This document shows, in pieces, positions 12,701-26,620 of a stretch of 64,000 nucleotides of DNA. Numbering within the stretch: the first letter of the stretch is position 1; the number at the start of each line of letters is the position of its first letter. Where the stretch lies: NCBI GenBank assembly GCA_002633005.1, contig NMRA01000008.1, forward strand, positions 688,985-752,984, given 5' to 3'. A program made the position numbers and the translations under genes. Under the pieces are notes generated by a model. That model searched no databases and was not told the DNA's origin. It saw nothing but the letters and a program-made list of their open reading frames with translations. This DNA is from Phoronis australis. Taxonomy: Eukaryota > Phoronida > Phoronidae.

Positions 12701-15700
12701 TTCCAAAAAAGCTGTCTTGCTCAATTCTTCATTCTGATATGCTAACACGAATTACAAGAAGTCTGCGCAAGCGCAAGTAGTCAATTGGGAACCAAGAGCT
12801 AAACACTGAACAAGATCCATGATTACAGAAGATACGAGCGACATGATTTTACGACAGCAATTGTTTTTACTGTAAATCGGGATCGGTTCGAAAGTGCAGC
12901 TTGTTATTGATTGTTCATTTTTCGCTTTAATATCACTTGATATACCCAGCAGACAAACAAAATTGTGACCTAAAGCACAAATTTAAAATTTGCCAGGTAT
13001 TTTTAAGGTAAACATTAGTTTTGATGTTTTTATCCAACGATGAGGTATAGTTGTTTTATGCACTGGCTTTATATATATCGCAATGTTTTAACGGAGCCAT
13101 CATCAAGTTTACAAGTTAAGAATAAAAAACAAAGCGAATCTCAGACCGTGAAGCCCGAATAAGATGCATACTGATGACAGCATGTCTAGATCGGGCGATA
13201 AAACTGCTGATTTAATTGGGGAAAATGAGATAATGAAGTTAAACTCGCGTCAGATGTTATGAAGCACAAGTTGGTATATATATGATGACACCTACGGCTC
13301 GACGTAACCATAAAACGGCGTTGTAAATACGCAACAAATCTCCGATATGCTAAAAGTTCATTTGCACGTCAGGAGTGTGTATTTCAAACTTCATTTTCAA
13401 TCGACAATCGGTAGGCCTCCCACGATTGCGGGAAATAATTTACTTCAGGGGTGCATAATCGTAGCAGATCGCCGGCTAATGTCCAGATGTGATGGTCCGA
13501 CTGTAATACATTCCCGTAACTGTGATTTGAGTGGAGGCTTTACTGCGCTTGTGCGTGACGCGCTGAAAGGCCTTGATTGAAGAATTGTCACCTAGCTTTT
13601 GTCAAACCTACCTCTCAATGTGACAAGCCTTTCATATGATTAATGAGCGCTTTAAACGAATTCGAAATTTACAATGAAAGCGCTCCTCCGTTTCTCATAA
13701 AGTCCGACAAAAGCGGTTTAGTGCACTGGTATTTTTTGTCGGTGGATGAAATAGCCCACCTGTGTGTTGGTGTGGTTTATGTTGACTGATAATATATAAC
13801 ATTTGAATAGATGAAACATCGTTAAGCCTCCTACATAATGTAATTTATCGCTTAAGTCCATCCCAACGTAAATGCCATTTAAGACACGCTTTTTTATTTC
13901 TTACTTTTCGGCAGTAACAATTCCATTGCATTTTTATTGTAGAAACTTTTAAGTGGGAACTGAATTAATAGTTAAACAATAAAATGCATAATTAAAATAT
14001 AACGTAACGTTCGCTGACTAAAATGTCGTCTTGTCGAGAGCCTTGGGAGACAAAACTCATAATAGACTCGCTAGAAAGTGGATATTGATGTTAACGAACA
14101 CTCTACGGTTAATCTTGTTCAATAATAATCTAGATCATATATCTATCTTCATTTTTTCTCAAAGATATTATCTATAAAAGTGCATAGACTGTTGATGCCA
14201 CGAAGGATCTAATTTACAGGCACTTTTGAAACATTTTACATTTTACATTTTGGCGTCTGTCCTGGTAAAAAGCAAGTTAATACAAATCAGGGAAATGCTT
14301 ATGAAAACGTAATGTTTCACTTCAGTCCCTAAATACTTGGGTAAAAGCATGGTAAGCGTTCGCGGTATCGCCGGTGTTGTTATGTCGATTCCATTGATTT
14401 TTGTGCTTACAACATAGAGGGAAAATGAGTGAAACTGTCTGGCTAAAATGCCGCCCAAACTGCGGGTTGCCCAAGAACCAATTGCTCCTGGAACGAATTG
14501 TCGCTAGGTTCAGTTGTGTAGTTGTGTGGACGTCATTGTGAGTTGGGACAACTTGCCACACTGGTGACATGTTACCCCTCGGCTCAATCTCGTCACAGGT
14601 CAGTGATTTCTCGGTTAATATACACCTTAGTGTCAATCAAAAAGTTCATCAAAACTAATAAAAACTAAATCTAAACACGGATGGTAAATAAACAGTTAAA
14701 CCGCCTTTGTAGCACTTAACGCACTACTCTGATGGAAATTGGTGTAAATTTACAACGAGGCTTAAATTCAATTTCAGCAATGCAACGGTCGAAGGACGAA
14801 GTGCTTAAAACACAAATTATTACAACAAAAATCAACAAGGGTGTGACACAGACTGGATGAGTACGAATTGAAATTCAGTTTTGATTAGCAACATTTTTTC
14901 TTCAAGTTCACGAATGCAACCGTTTGATAAGTTGTCTTGTTGGACATTTCGTTTACAGTTTTTATACCTTTTCCAGCGCAGCAAAATCTCGATAAAGACG
15001 GGAAGAAGAAGCATACGAGACCGACATTCTCAGGTCAACAGATATTTGCACTGGAGAAAACGTTTGAACAGACAAAATATCTCGCGGGACCGGAGAGAGC
15101 GAGGCTAGCGTACGCATTGGGCATGTCTGAAAGTCAAGTGAAGGTCAGTGATAGATTCGAAATACAAAACGAACATAATTCTGTAATTTAACTTCACTGT
15201 TAGTTTGCTAGGAAACAGACTGATCGGCTATCAATAAAAAAATTAATTTTGTAAATCTTAAACAAAGTACTTAAAAAAATAAATTTAATCTTCCCAATTA
15301 AGGCACGCTGTATTCTACGATAGCACTACAATGTGTGCTTTCGCGTTAAAACGGAGCCCAGCATTCCTGCAATGAAAAACATTTTTTCAATAACGGTTGC
15401 CAATATCTTAACAAATTGCTTAGAAAAATATTGGTAATGAAATTAAAGCGATAACAACCATTGGTGAGATAAAGTTTTGAATAAAGAAATCTTATCATAA
15501 TGATAGAGAAGGTATAAGCGTACACCTTATGTTAAGTCCATTAGGAACGTCATGTTGTCGAGGCTAATCCTGGGTTAAAGCGAGGTTGGTTTGAAATGGT
15601 TCAGGGCATTTCTCTGGCTCAGGAGGTACTCCATTGCTTTTGAGTAAGGTCCGCTGCTGAAATTGTGAAATCACCATAGACTGAACACGGAAAAGAGGTT

Positions 15701-18700
15701 TCCATTTCGAGACAGCTTTCATGAAAACCTTCACCATCTTTGGTAGAAGTTTATTCCCGTTGCATAGTCTTTGTTAGAGAGCTAAGTACACCTAACCATT
15801 GCCCGCAAGGGAATACTTTTGTAGGAAATCCAATGGGAAGTTTCGCTCTATCGTAAGAAATTTGTCGTGAATAAACACACCCAGTTGAACCAAATGTTCC
15901 CTGGGACACATCTCGTATACACTTTTTGTACTAGGCTGCATGACACAACAGTCGTAGCAAAAGCCCTGATCCGAAATTGCCAGAAGCTGGTGGCATGCTG
16001 GTTTAGTGACTCGAAAATGTCGCTTTGTGTCGAAACGTGCATCAGAAATCACTTCCTCCTCCAGTTTTTGTCCATGTGCTTGCGTACTGCGTCATTGCAT
16101 TTAAGAATTAAAATTTGATAACATTTTCACGATAATGTTAATATTTTAAAAATTTCGTTCCGTCCGTAAATGATTATGATGTTGACAATTTGGACGATTC
16201 ACATTTGACTGACTTCCGCAACACAAGTCCAAATAAATATAAGAACACTAACCTAACGAGGATTTCACTTGAATATTAAATCTACTATTTTGCCCAAATT
16301 CTGTTGAAAAGATTTTTGATTTGCCGCTCTTGAACGACAGTTATCTTCTGTTTGATGAAAAAACGATCAATAAACAGGTGTCATAATTTAATAACGTGAC
16401 GTCATTTTCGTCGTTCGGACTACTTGTAGTTCGTGCGGCGAGTTACAAACACTATTCCACGGCTTGGAAACATTGAAGAATAGTACCGAAACGCTCAACG
16501 ACTGCTAAACTATGCACTGTGTTCTCTGTGTGGTCTACTCTTTCACAGACTACCATTTTCAAGACTCCAAGCGAAAATAAAAGGCGGTTTAAAAATTAAC
16601 CATGAGGCCGATAGAACACTTTGCCTTGCAAATATTTTTGCAACATAAAAAGTGGTTAGTATGGTCGTTTTGGTCCGTCATGGACACGGGGTTAACAGAA
16701 ATTACACACGGTTGCAATGCATGGGTGTTCTCCCATTATTTTATTTTTTAATTTGGATTATGCTTGTTATCAACCGCATACTAAAATTTTGATTTCACTG
16801 CACACCCATGTGTAAATTCGCCTGCAGTAACAGTACACTTTTAGCAATTCAGTTTCCAGATTCAGGGTCTCTAAAAATCTCTCACTCTGACGCTATTCAC
16901 GCGATTAAAGGCTATAAACAGCTTTTTGGAATTTCACATTTACTTTGCACGGAATTTAATTATAAAAAAAGTTTTATCCAGTGGTTTAACGTTTTGAAAC
17001 ATTCCCAATTTATCAATTTTGAATTTTATTTTCGTAGTCTGTTTGGCCTGCTATCAACTCACCATGACGGAATGGTAATTCTTTCAAATCATTATAGTAA
17101 TAGCGTATTTTTCAAAGGCACCAATTTGCGCAAAAACGATTATCCGGCTTATAGCAATCACGGTTCATCATCATTCACTGGCCAATTTTAGACGTACTTT
17201 TAATGCAAAAAGCACTAAACTAACGTCATGATTTTTTCTAATTTTTCAAACAAATGACTCTCATTTATCAACGAAATTAGAACTTCTTTCATTTCTATCC
17301 TTGAAGAAATGTAATCCGATTACAAAGCTTTGTTTGGTAATCTGCCGTAAATCCTTACTGTGATTTCGAAGTGAGATTTGCGCTCACAACTTACGCTAAT
17401 ATACTACAAGTTGGTGTATATTAATATAGAAGAATTATTGGGATAAAAGAGTTATATTTGTATGTCAATTCCATGGATTATACCGATGGCGCAGGGATTT
17501 CTGGGTTAAAACCCATTCTTTCAAGCCGGGTCTAAAGCATTAATAAAGAAAAGTCATAATTTGGTCAAATAGTATTTATTAATATACCTAGAATATTAAT
17601 TCAGCTGATTCACTGAAGTATTTTTCCGATAAAATCAGGATGGGTTATCTTACAGAAACAAAACAAAATATTAATTAATCAACAACACGTGATTTTCGAA
17701 TCCTCACTACAATACCACTCAGTTCAGATTCACATTTCATATTGACTGATGTTTTAATTTCNNNNNNNNNNNNNNNNNNNNNNNNNNNNNNNNNNNNNNN
17801 NNNNNNNNNNNNNNNNNNNNNNNNNNNNNNNNNNNNNNNNNNNNNNNNNNNNNNNNNNNNNNNNNNNNNNNNNNNNNNNNNNNNNNNNNNNNNNNNNNNN
17901 NNNNNNNNNNNNNNNNNNNNNNNNNNNNNNNNNNNNNNNNNNNNNNNNNNNNNNNNNNNNNNNNNNNNNNNNNNNNNNNNNNNNNNNNNNNNNNNNNNNN
18001 NNNNNNNNNNNNNNNNNNNNNNNNNNNNNNNNNNNNNNNNNNNNNNNNNNNNNNNNNNNNNNNNNNNNNNNNNNNNNNNNNNNNNNNNNNNNNNNNNNNN
18101 NNNNNNNNNNNNNNNNNNNNNNNNNNNNNNNNNNNNNNNNNNNNNNNNNNNNNNNNNNNNNNNNNNNNNNNNNNNNNNNNNNNNNNNNNNNNNNNNNNNN
18201 NNNNNNNNNNNNNNNNNNNNNNNNNNNNNNNNNNNNNNNNNNNNNNNNNNNNNNNNNNNNNNNNNNNNNNNNNNNNNNNNNNNNNNNNNNNNNNNNNNNN
18301 NNNNNNNNNNNNNNNNNNNNNNNNNNNNNNNNNNNNNNNNNNNNNNNNNNNNNNNNNNNNNNNNNNNNNNNNNNNNNNNNNNNNNNNNNNNNNNNNNNNN
18401 NNNNNNNNNNNNNNNNNNNNNNNNNNNNNNNNNNNNNNNNNNNNNNNNNNNNNNNNNNNNNNNNNNNNNNNNNNNNNNNNNNNNNNNNNNNNNNNNNNNN
18501 NNNNNNNNNNNNNNNNNNNNNNNNNNNNNNNNNNNNNNNNNNNNNNNNNNNNNNNNNNNNNGGGGGGGGGGGCTCGTCCGTCTCTGTCGCCTCTGCAGGA
18601 GGAAGAGCTTATAATTCAACGATGTAGAAACTTAGTTTTCACTGAAACCATAAGTCAGGCAAATAATAGGAAAACTATGTAGGTTGTGTTACTTGTTACT

Positions 18701-21700
18701 AGGATAAATGGTGGAGATTAGTATTTTTCGAATTTTAAATAAAGTACACATCCTGTGGTGAATGCCAAAACAAACGTTGCAGACAACATGATGCAGGCGT
18801 CTTTAAGCACCATAATTATTGTCTATGGTAACAAACTATTCAATATTTACTTATTATCGTTAGCACTGCGCTGGAAGCGTACCGAATCAAGTGCCGTGTC
18901 ATTTATGAGAATTAATTGGAGACTTGATCAAAGTTACGACTGTATCGAGTCATGGCTTAATTAAAAGTTTGTCAGCTCGTGACAGCTATAATTAAGGGTC
19001 ACTTGTAATTTTGTCGCTCTGTACGCAAGTCTCCCACGAGAGATCTTCGCACATTCACTGACGGGAAAACTTATTTGTGGCAAGTTGAAATCACTTTCGG
19101 AGAATCAATTTTGATCTTAAGTTTCATGGAGCATATGCCTTAAGGAACATTTTAGTGATTGAAAAAAAGGATTTTTTTATAAAATGGAGGATATTTGTGC
19201 TATGATTTCCATATTTACCACCAAGGGACGCTACCACAGAAGTGACATACGATACGGGATGTGTCGCCCAGAAAATTTTCTTATTCACGACCAGTTCCAT
19301 TCGAAAGGGTGCTTTTTCGGACAAAATCTACTACAGACGCAGTTTCCCTCGAAAGAATTCAATTTGGGAGTCCGAAAACTCGACAAAATGCTAATTTTCC
19401 ATCAACACGAAACCGCAGATTTTCATTATTATCAATACTCTAGACAAGCAAATGGCGAATTCATTATTTGACAACCTGGCGGGTTCCTTCTGTTGTTCCT
19501 GGCTCAATAGGATAATTAAAGATGCAGTTGTCCAAGATTTCCAACAGTACAAATCATATATTACCTCTCAACATGACTCGTCATTTCGCCGTTATTCCGC
19601 CTAGCTCAGACAGAATATGCCGTTGCCGTCATGACGGCGAGGTCAATTTGAGATACAATTTGTACTGTACGAAAGGGTTAGGTTTACCGAATTAACCTCT
19701 GCAAAATGAATGGCGTTTCTGCATCAAAACGTTACGAAGTGTGATTTTTTCGTTTAACTCTCTTGACAGGGAGATCCTCTGTTTTCGAGTCCACTCTAAA
19801 TTTCAAGCTAAACCCCCGTCAAAATGTTGCCGAGTAACCCCCTGGAGGAGGCAATTTCCCTTAAAAATCGTGGCAAATTTCTAGTCAGTTGTGCATGTAG
19901 TTACCTTAACCGAATACACGCCACTGCTCAGTGCACTGGTCCCAATAGACCCATTTCTCATTCCTGCAGGCCTATCTACTAACCATGAACACAGGTGGGG
20001 TTTCAATTAGACTCACGATTACCTGTTACATCTCACTAAGACCGCTATAATCTCATAGCCCCACGGCATTACTTCAACACTAGGTGGACCGCGCGGCAGA
20101 CTTTGAAGCCTATCTATTGACGGCTGTATTATCTTGTTAATTTAGTTAGCTAATGTTTGTGGAAAGTATTACAAATATTGTAGAGCCAGCCAAGCGCTTG
20201 TATCATAACCACGACGTTAATTAATGAAAAAGCAGCCAATGTGGATTTAATACGAGTTTATAAACACCACCGAATCAATTAAGGCGTGACTTCCGCGGTA
20301 TTTATGTGTATTCCACGTAAAGTGTGTACTAAATGTCCCGGGATTTCAACAAGTTCTGACACCGCAGACAAGACACAGTTTTCGGGTCTTACCAAGTTGT
20401 TTATTACAATAAAAACTAATCGTGTTACAACCTCAATAATTCCGACTGATTGCCCAGTATATGGGGGTCTGTTTTAGGCGAAATGTGCCGCAACACGAAA
20501 GCGTCCTCTTTCCCCATGGAAGGCTTCATTTTATCGGTTATGAAATCACCAATGAAAAGGTCCAAATTGCAGCAAAACTCAACAGAAATTTTTTGTATTT
20601 ATTTTAGAGCCCAAGGGGTTATTTGTTCAATTCTTTTGGAAACAAACCGCAACTAAAATGAGACTTGTTCATGGAAGGTCTCCACGAATGGATCCTTTTA
20701 AATGTGCCAACTCTCTAAAACGACGGGAATTTATTGTCTGGACTTCCTAAAAGTGGGAAGTGAGGTGCCTTAATTTCCTAGCAGTGAGACATAGGCGGAT
20801 CCAGGGGAGGTCAAGGAGGTCCGGACCCCCTTTTTCCCTTGATTTTAGTGATATCAAATCTAGAATTTGAAAATATTGACTTAGACCCACCTTTTTAAAA
20901 AATCCTAGATCCGACCCCACTTTTAAAAATTCTGGAGCCGCCACTGGTGAGAACAAGAAGATACTTTTTGGACAACAAGTTTGATGGCAGGTCATGCATT
21001 TTCAAACCTGCAGCGACAAATGTTGGGTCGAGAACCCCATATTAGATGACGTTTTTGCATTTAAAGTTAGAGGGTTATTATCGTTTTACGGCCGAAAAAC
21101 TCATTTGGGGATTTTTGACGGATAGGATAGACTTTTGAAGTTTCTAGCTTTGACCAGAGTTATGAAGAACAAACTTTGTTGTGTTCTTTAATTTAATTTC
21201 AAATCACCAATTCTTGTCATTGTCTGCCAAACATTCGCTGAAATCAATAATTTAAATACGCTTATATTTCTACGGTATCTGACATTTGGCTCAGCGGTGG
21301 TGTTCGGCTGCTGCTGTGGGGCTAGTTGGTTCGATTGCGCGCTACTGTTTATTTCTATAAAATCGGTTTTCTCGCCCAGAATGTCCATTTAAGACAAGGC
21401 CACTCGTATTAGTTTTAATTTGCATCTAAAGCTATAAAAACGTCGTGTACTGCAGGCCGCCGCGGGTGTGTGTTTCTTCTTGTTACGCGAGATCAGGCCA
21501 GACTGGTTCGTTGACATGCCAGCAACTGCACAATACATTGTTGAATCAAAATAAACTTTGTTAAAGGGAACACGCGTACCACGTGTAGTGAGTATTAATA
21601 GTCAAGTTCCCCTGCCATATTGTATTCAGTTGGTGTGTCAACACCGTGGTAACTCCATCATATTCCATCTAAAGACGATCATCATTACTAGCCTAGGTTA

Positions 21701-23642
21701 ATAATATAAGCAAAAATCATTTGACGAACATTTCACAACATAACTGCTTTTAAATAGTCCATTGTTTTGCATCGCCATCTATCAACTTGTAACGCCATTA
21801 CATGATATTCAGGCGTTGGCTTTGCTGCACTTAAAACGTATTGTGTAAATATTTTCTGATCGTTTGCAGGTTTTTTGCCCTTAAACACATCTGCTGAAGT
21901 CATTGGTCGCTCGTAAACGCTAAACGTTTACAGAAATGTTTAGTTAGAAAGGAATGGCCTTTCGATGTTGAACACGGCAATGATTGTTTTAAAAGACTGT
22001 TAAATTTTAATAGTTGCCACGCGCGAAGTCATTGAGGAAATATGTTGGATACATGTTCGCTATAGTTGGATTAAATTGGGCTAGCATGCTTTGTACTTTT
22101 ATGGGGGAATAACATCAGAGTTAACACCATGCTTAAGTTGGATTATGAGTATAGAAATCCCGAAGTCACTCGCTCCACAATTTATCAAAAAAAATAAAAA
22201 ATCACAGCGTAGAGTAAGCCATGAGAAAGACTAAGATACTGAGTGATCGAACTATAATTTAAATATGAATTTTAATAAAATATTTTAAGTAATCGTCCAT
22301 AATCAGTAACGTCTGAACAGACGTAACAAACTAAAGCGTTAGACATACCCTCTCACCTATATGAAGAGAATTTTCCAACAATCTCGACGTTCCTCTTTCT
22401 CCGCCGGACTGTGGATAATTATGTATTTATGCATCTGTATTTGTAGCTATATGAAGTAATATCGGAACAGGAATGACACAGCAACAGAAGCATCGAATAA
22501 TGGAGAGTGAAAAAGTACATTCTTAGCCACAGAACTAGCAGTTCATAGTTAATTTGGTAAAACATTTCCTCGTGACATTATTTTGAAATCAGGGGAATCA
22601 TTTCGTCTGACTTGAAGGAAACGTAAGCCCAATCATCATGTTAGCAACAACGAGCCTACGTTCCATTACGTAGCAATTGGACACCTGACGCTCTAAAGAA
22701 TCAATTTCAACTTTCCCCAGTTAATAAAAAATGACATTTTCAACTTGAATGAACACGTGTGCAGGCATGTCTTACGAAACACGAACATGAGAACCCAAAA
22801 TTAAATCTCTCTTCTTTTGTCATCACTATGGTTGATTTTAAAAGGTTCTGTGTTTTCATGAACACTGCGCTGTTCCCCTGAAGTTAACGAAATTGGCTTT
22901 ATTGCGCACACCTGCATATTTTGAGGATATTCTGACTGTGTGAAGTATGAACACCTTGTGTGTTCCTTTACCGTAGCCAATACTGGAAAATAGTGGACGC
23001 TACAATAGACGTATTCCCCCTATTTAGTTGAGTCGTTTACTTCGTCGCCATTTTAACCAATCTCTGTCTAGATAAAGAATATTTGTTTGTTTTCCCCTAT
23101 TACTCTTGCGACAGTGGAATATTTTTCTCTGTTAAGAGCAATGTCATAAATTACAAATGGAAAAATATGTCAATACAGCTCATCAGCTGTGTGCCCCTAA
23201 AAATTTATTTTTACACTTTGTTCAGTTACCAACTTGATAGTAATAGTCGAGTTCTTTTTCAAAACATCTTTATCAATTTTGCTCAAGGGTCAAGTTTCGC
23301 GTTTTTAAACTTTTAAAAAAGTATAGAAAATTTAAGATATGCATTCAAGTTGATTATGTACTACGAAATCATTTGAGCGCAACAAAATGGGAGTAATTAA
23401 TGATGACAAAAGTTGGTGAAATTCTTTGAAACTTTGAGGATCATTTATATGAAACCGTATCCTTTCAGGTGTGGTTTCAAAACAGACGGACAAAATGGCG
23501 GAAGAAGCATGCAGCGGAAATGGCGACAGCGAAAAAACGTCAGGAGGCGGAAATGGACGACAGTGAAAACGAGGACGATTGTGAAAATTACCAAACTCAG
23601 CAAAATTTCAGTAGTTGTAGTCTGAACAACCAACCGTCGTAG
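6289..23642 (+). CDS. Nkx6: Nkx6-family homeobox transcription factor, three coding exons
   Basis: Nkx6 proteins are nuclear homeodomain factors, mostly repressors, that pattern neural and endodermal (pancreatic) tissue. Coding exons are 6289-6718, 14977-15143 and 23469-23642; phases join cleanly (143 codons + 1 nt, 2 nt + 55 codons, 57 codons + stop) to give 256 residues. Conserved family blocks are visible: [18 protein letters not shown] at 27-44, the TN/eh1-like repressor motif [10 protein letters not shown] at 83-92, and [18 protein letters not shown] at 117-134. The homeodomain spans about 154-213, with the WFQNRR recognition helix and Asn51 at residue 204. A short acidic tail (DDSENEDD) follows. 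The ATG at 6289 lies in a good context (ACCGCCATG); the upstream in-frame TTG is not a likely start. The protein is shorter than vertebrate Nkx6-1 because the alanine/serine/proline-rich linkers are missing. Identity is near certain; vertebrate subtype assignment does not apply to a single-copy invertebrate gene. Confidence 0.96.
6719..14976 (+). other. Nkx6: Nkx6 intron 1
   Basis: 8.3 kb without recognised exons. It holds tetranucleotide runs near 7073-7125 (GAAT/GGAA/AATA), TA-rich microsatellites near 7248-7275 and 9026-9057, and a degenerate hAT-like MITE near 10986-11140. Enhancers are plausible in a gene of this class but cannot be called from one sequence. Confidence 0.6.
10986..11140. 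mobile_element. Degenerate hAT-like MITE in Nkx6 intron 1
   Basis: The left end CTGACGGATCTAGGATGTTG and GGGGGCCCAA resemble the element at 39461; the right end CCTAAGGTGCCGGTACTG is a weak inverted match. Confidence 0.35.
14977..15143 (+). CDS. Nkx6: Nkx6 coding exon 2 (homeodomain helices 1 and 2)
   Basis: The acceptor is TTTCCAG|CGCAG; phase 2 completes a serine codon. The exon encodes [20 protein letters not shown] and ends at ESQVK|GTCAGT, between homeodomain positions 46 and 47. Confidence 0.97.
17762..18561. other. Assembly gap of 800 N
   Basis: Exactly 800 unknown bases followed by eleven G. The length may be an estimate. The open frames that cross it on both strands have no meaning. 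Confidence 0.99.
20790..20946. mobile_element. hAT-like MITE, copy 1
   Basis: The ends CATAGGCGGATCCAG and (inverted) CAGTGGCGGCTCCAG match. GTGAGA occurs on both flanks, fitting an imperfect 8-bp target duplication. About 157 bp, non-coding. The body shares blocks such as CCTAGATCCGACCCC with the copy at 34845-34993. Confidence 0.72.
23469..23642 (+). CDS. Nkx6: Nkx6 coding exon 3 (recognition helix and tail)
   Basis: The acceptor is CCTTTCAG|GTGTGG. The exon starts with [20 protein letters not shown] and continues to a TAG stop. The acidic, Q/N/S-rich tail is only about 35 residues long. Confidence 0.97.
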   Translation: MWFQNRRTKWRKKHAAEMATAKKRQEAEMDDSENEDDCENYQTQQNFSSCSLNNQPS

Positions 23643-24145
23643 AAGCCCACATCCTCGCGTTTCGAACTGGCTAAATTATTAAATTATTTTTGTATATATT
23701 GATATTTCGGTGTCTGTACGTTTACTGAATGCCGGAATTTCTGTAGTGTTCGTCACGAAAAAGAGGAGACTGGAATCGAATATGCAACAGTGTCGCAATG
23801 CCCTGAACAATGCAACAAGAACTGCATTATTTTCTAGTCAATCGACATTAAAGAAGAAGGCAGGGTCGAGAATCGCAATACATAACCGGACTCAATTGGA
23901 AAGGCAGTTGACCATGACGAGCTACTGTGAAAAACAAACCACTTGATGGGGCATTACACCGACCAATCACGTCAAGAAAGCATTGAGCAGTTGTACTGGG
24001 TACGTTTTTTTCAGACGGAACATCTCTGCTTCTGAGGGTAGATGCCAGTGCTGTCAAGCCGTCTGCTCACTCAACTGGCGCATCTCACGCGATTGCTTTA
24101 CCGACAAATGCTTTATAATTGAAGCCTGCTCGGCTGATCCATGTA

Positions 24146-24151
24146 AATAAA
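24146..24151 (+). terminator. Candidate polyadenylation signal of Nkx6
   Basis: AATAAA lies about 500 bp after the Nkx6 stop codon, in otherwise non-coding AT-rich sequence. No other gene nearby would use it on this strand. Confidence 0.4.
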
Positions 24152-26099
24152 TTTGATTGATTAAAATTTATTCTTTTACACGCACCACAACACAGTATTC
24201 TAAAATATCCAATACAACAAGAAATATTAAGTTTTTCCTGTATACAAAAATCCAGAAAAGGTAAACTTATCGTACAGGTATTTTTTCACTGAAATTTCCT
24301 AATGCTCTTGCTAAATTTTGGTTTCGCTTACATTTAGGAACGGCCGGCAGTTCATCATAGACATTAGATGTTTTGCTGAATAAACATCCAAAGTTGGTTT
24401 ATTTCGGGTCGGATGGCTAACATGATAACGAGGTTTGGGAAATGAAATTTTGGTTTGCTTTGATAATTTCCATTCGTAAACAGTCTTCAAAATTGATGAA
24501 TAATTTTGGAAACTTTGAAGTATATTTACAACAAACGTTTCAAATATGGAACTAAAAGTAGTCCAATGACGAAGAGAGCACTGTTTGAAACGTTCGGGTT
24601 TTATTGAATTCCCGTCTGTATTTGTATTTTTTCTTTCGTATTGGTTCTTTTAAACGCACTGCGTAGTTAAGAATATTTTACGTGTTTTTCGCTAAGCCAC
24701 TAAAAATTACAACCAAGATATTATACAACGCGCTTGAATCGATTTATTTTATTGACAACCATTCTTGTTCAGACGGTCATGTAAAATAGCACGCAAGTCT
24801 TTTTTATCTTATTCTTATTTTTCTTCTTTCAAAGCGGTCAGAGCTTCACTAGCAGCACTGAAAAATTTGGATTGATTTTGAATAATACGTGAACAAAAAC
24901 TAATTACTTAATTTATCAAACCGGGTGATAGTGTGGTTGTGTAAATGTTGTGCCCCTCGCGCGTCCGTTGTTTTTGAACCGTAATATTCTTGCAAACGCA
25001 CATGATATAGCACTCCAAACTCGCGGAAACATTTTTGTTCTAATCAACTAAATCCATCGAGATGAGCTATACAAATTGATAGACCAATCCCGAGGGAAGA
25101 GTGAACGAGAGTGATCGTGACAGCATCATTAAAATAGTTGTTAAGTAAATGCTTTGTCATACATTCTCTGAGCTTAAGTGTTGCAAAATGCAAACAACTT
25201 TTTACACCACTGGACTCGGGATCATATACACGGTGTCAGTTTCAGTATTGTATGCTTTGGACTGTTTTAAAAATGCTTTTTCTTTTCCATTCAATTTTTC
25301 AAAAACTAGATGGGTTTGAACTAAAAATTCAAAGGATTAACAAGAGTTCCAAGTAGTCACGCTGCTCTATACCATAACCACTATCGCAAATATTTTTCGA
25401 GAGGTATAAATATCTTTCTGACATGTAGAAATCTATCGATAATACCGAAATATTACATAACATAACGTTTCCTTTCGTTTCTAGAAACTTCAAGTCCAGC
25501 ACCTGTTCTATTCTCTCCCGGACGTCAGACTTTATACGCTTCTTTATAACAACCGGTTGATTTTGGAAAACACGCATGTTTTTAACGTTGAAATAATGAA
25601 TGCAGTTGGTCTTAGTAGCTAAGGCATGTTTCCACATCTACGATTGCGATTTGTAAGCGCAGCGGTTGTACATATAGTTGAAATATGACTACAGTCAATT
25701 TGGTATAACTCCAGAACATCTATATCAATAACATTTTGGAGTGGTTAAAGAAAAAATGTTTATTTTTAGAATGCGCTCATGGTCGCTTGTCCAGAATCAA
25801 TTTGATTTTATTTCCGATGTTGCAAAGCCGTGTAGCTTTTTTTACGGGGACAGTCGGGAGTTTACGGGCATGTCGCGACATCTTGTGAGAAAATTCCAGA
25901 CACTCTTCTGAGATGCGGTTGTGGTGCTGCTTGTATGACGTATTCGATGGACGTTTAATCAGAAAAAGTAGCGATGCTTGTACGAACACAGGAAAGACGT
26001 TGCACTGATTAAGAACTTTTTTTTTCAAAGATGGCAACTGAACGAACTCAAGAGCATTCATGTCCACAACAACTCTACTATGAAAATAACCGAAGGAAA

Positions 26100-26620
26100 T
26101 AATTAATGAAGCACGTGCATGCTGACGATGATAATAACAGGATGATGAAGAACAACAACAACAACAACAACAACCATTCTGATGATGATGAATATGACGA
26201 TGATGGTGATGGTGGTGATGGTGATAGTGATGGTGATAGTGATGGTGATAACAACAATAATACTAATACTAATAATGATAAGAATAAGAGCACCAGTAAT
26301 AACAATAATAATGATGAGAGTGGTATTAATGATAACAACAATAATCCAAGTGACAATGATGGTAATGAATAATTCCTCTACAATTAACAATAATAATAAT
26401 AGTAATAACAACAAGAACAACAAGAACAACAACAACAACAACAATAATAATAACATTAATACCAACGCCTAGTACTAATATTAAAACTACTACAAATACT
26501 AATATCAATACTAATACCGATACCAATACCAATACCAATACTCCTATTAATACTATTCGTAATACCAATACTAATATTGATACTAATACTAATACTAATA
26601 CTAATACTCTACAAACAATT
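26100..26620. repeat. Compound microsatellite
   Basis: Successive blocks of (AAC)n, (GAT)n with GGTGAT, AATAATACT, (AAC)n again and (AATACT/AATACC)n. Long open frames on both strands read as poly-N/D, poly-L or poly-V and are products of the repeat. Confidence 0.93.

Larger units (their letters stand above)
15144..23468 (+). other. Nkx6: Nkx6 intron 2
   Basis: 8.3 kb, splitting the homeodomain. It contains the 800-N gap, an 11-base G run just after the gap and a hAT-like MITE at 20790-20946. Open frames here lack splice borders and family resemblance. Confidence 0.65.

Noticed and set aside
16808-17191. 127-codon open frame in Nkx6 intron 2
   Set aside because: It is the longest plain open frame there, but its translation has no recognisable domain, its composition matches the surrounding intron, and it has no splice or promoter context.
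17675-18619. Long open frames across the N run
   Set aside because: They consist almost wholly of unknown bases.
24910-25050. Minus-strand stretch reading FREF, tested as the missing last EFCAB9 exon
   Set aside because: The only nearby acceptor gives the wrong phase, and no EF-hand end follows; the exon at 31033-31203 fits in phase and motif.
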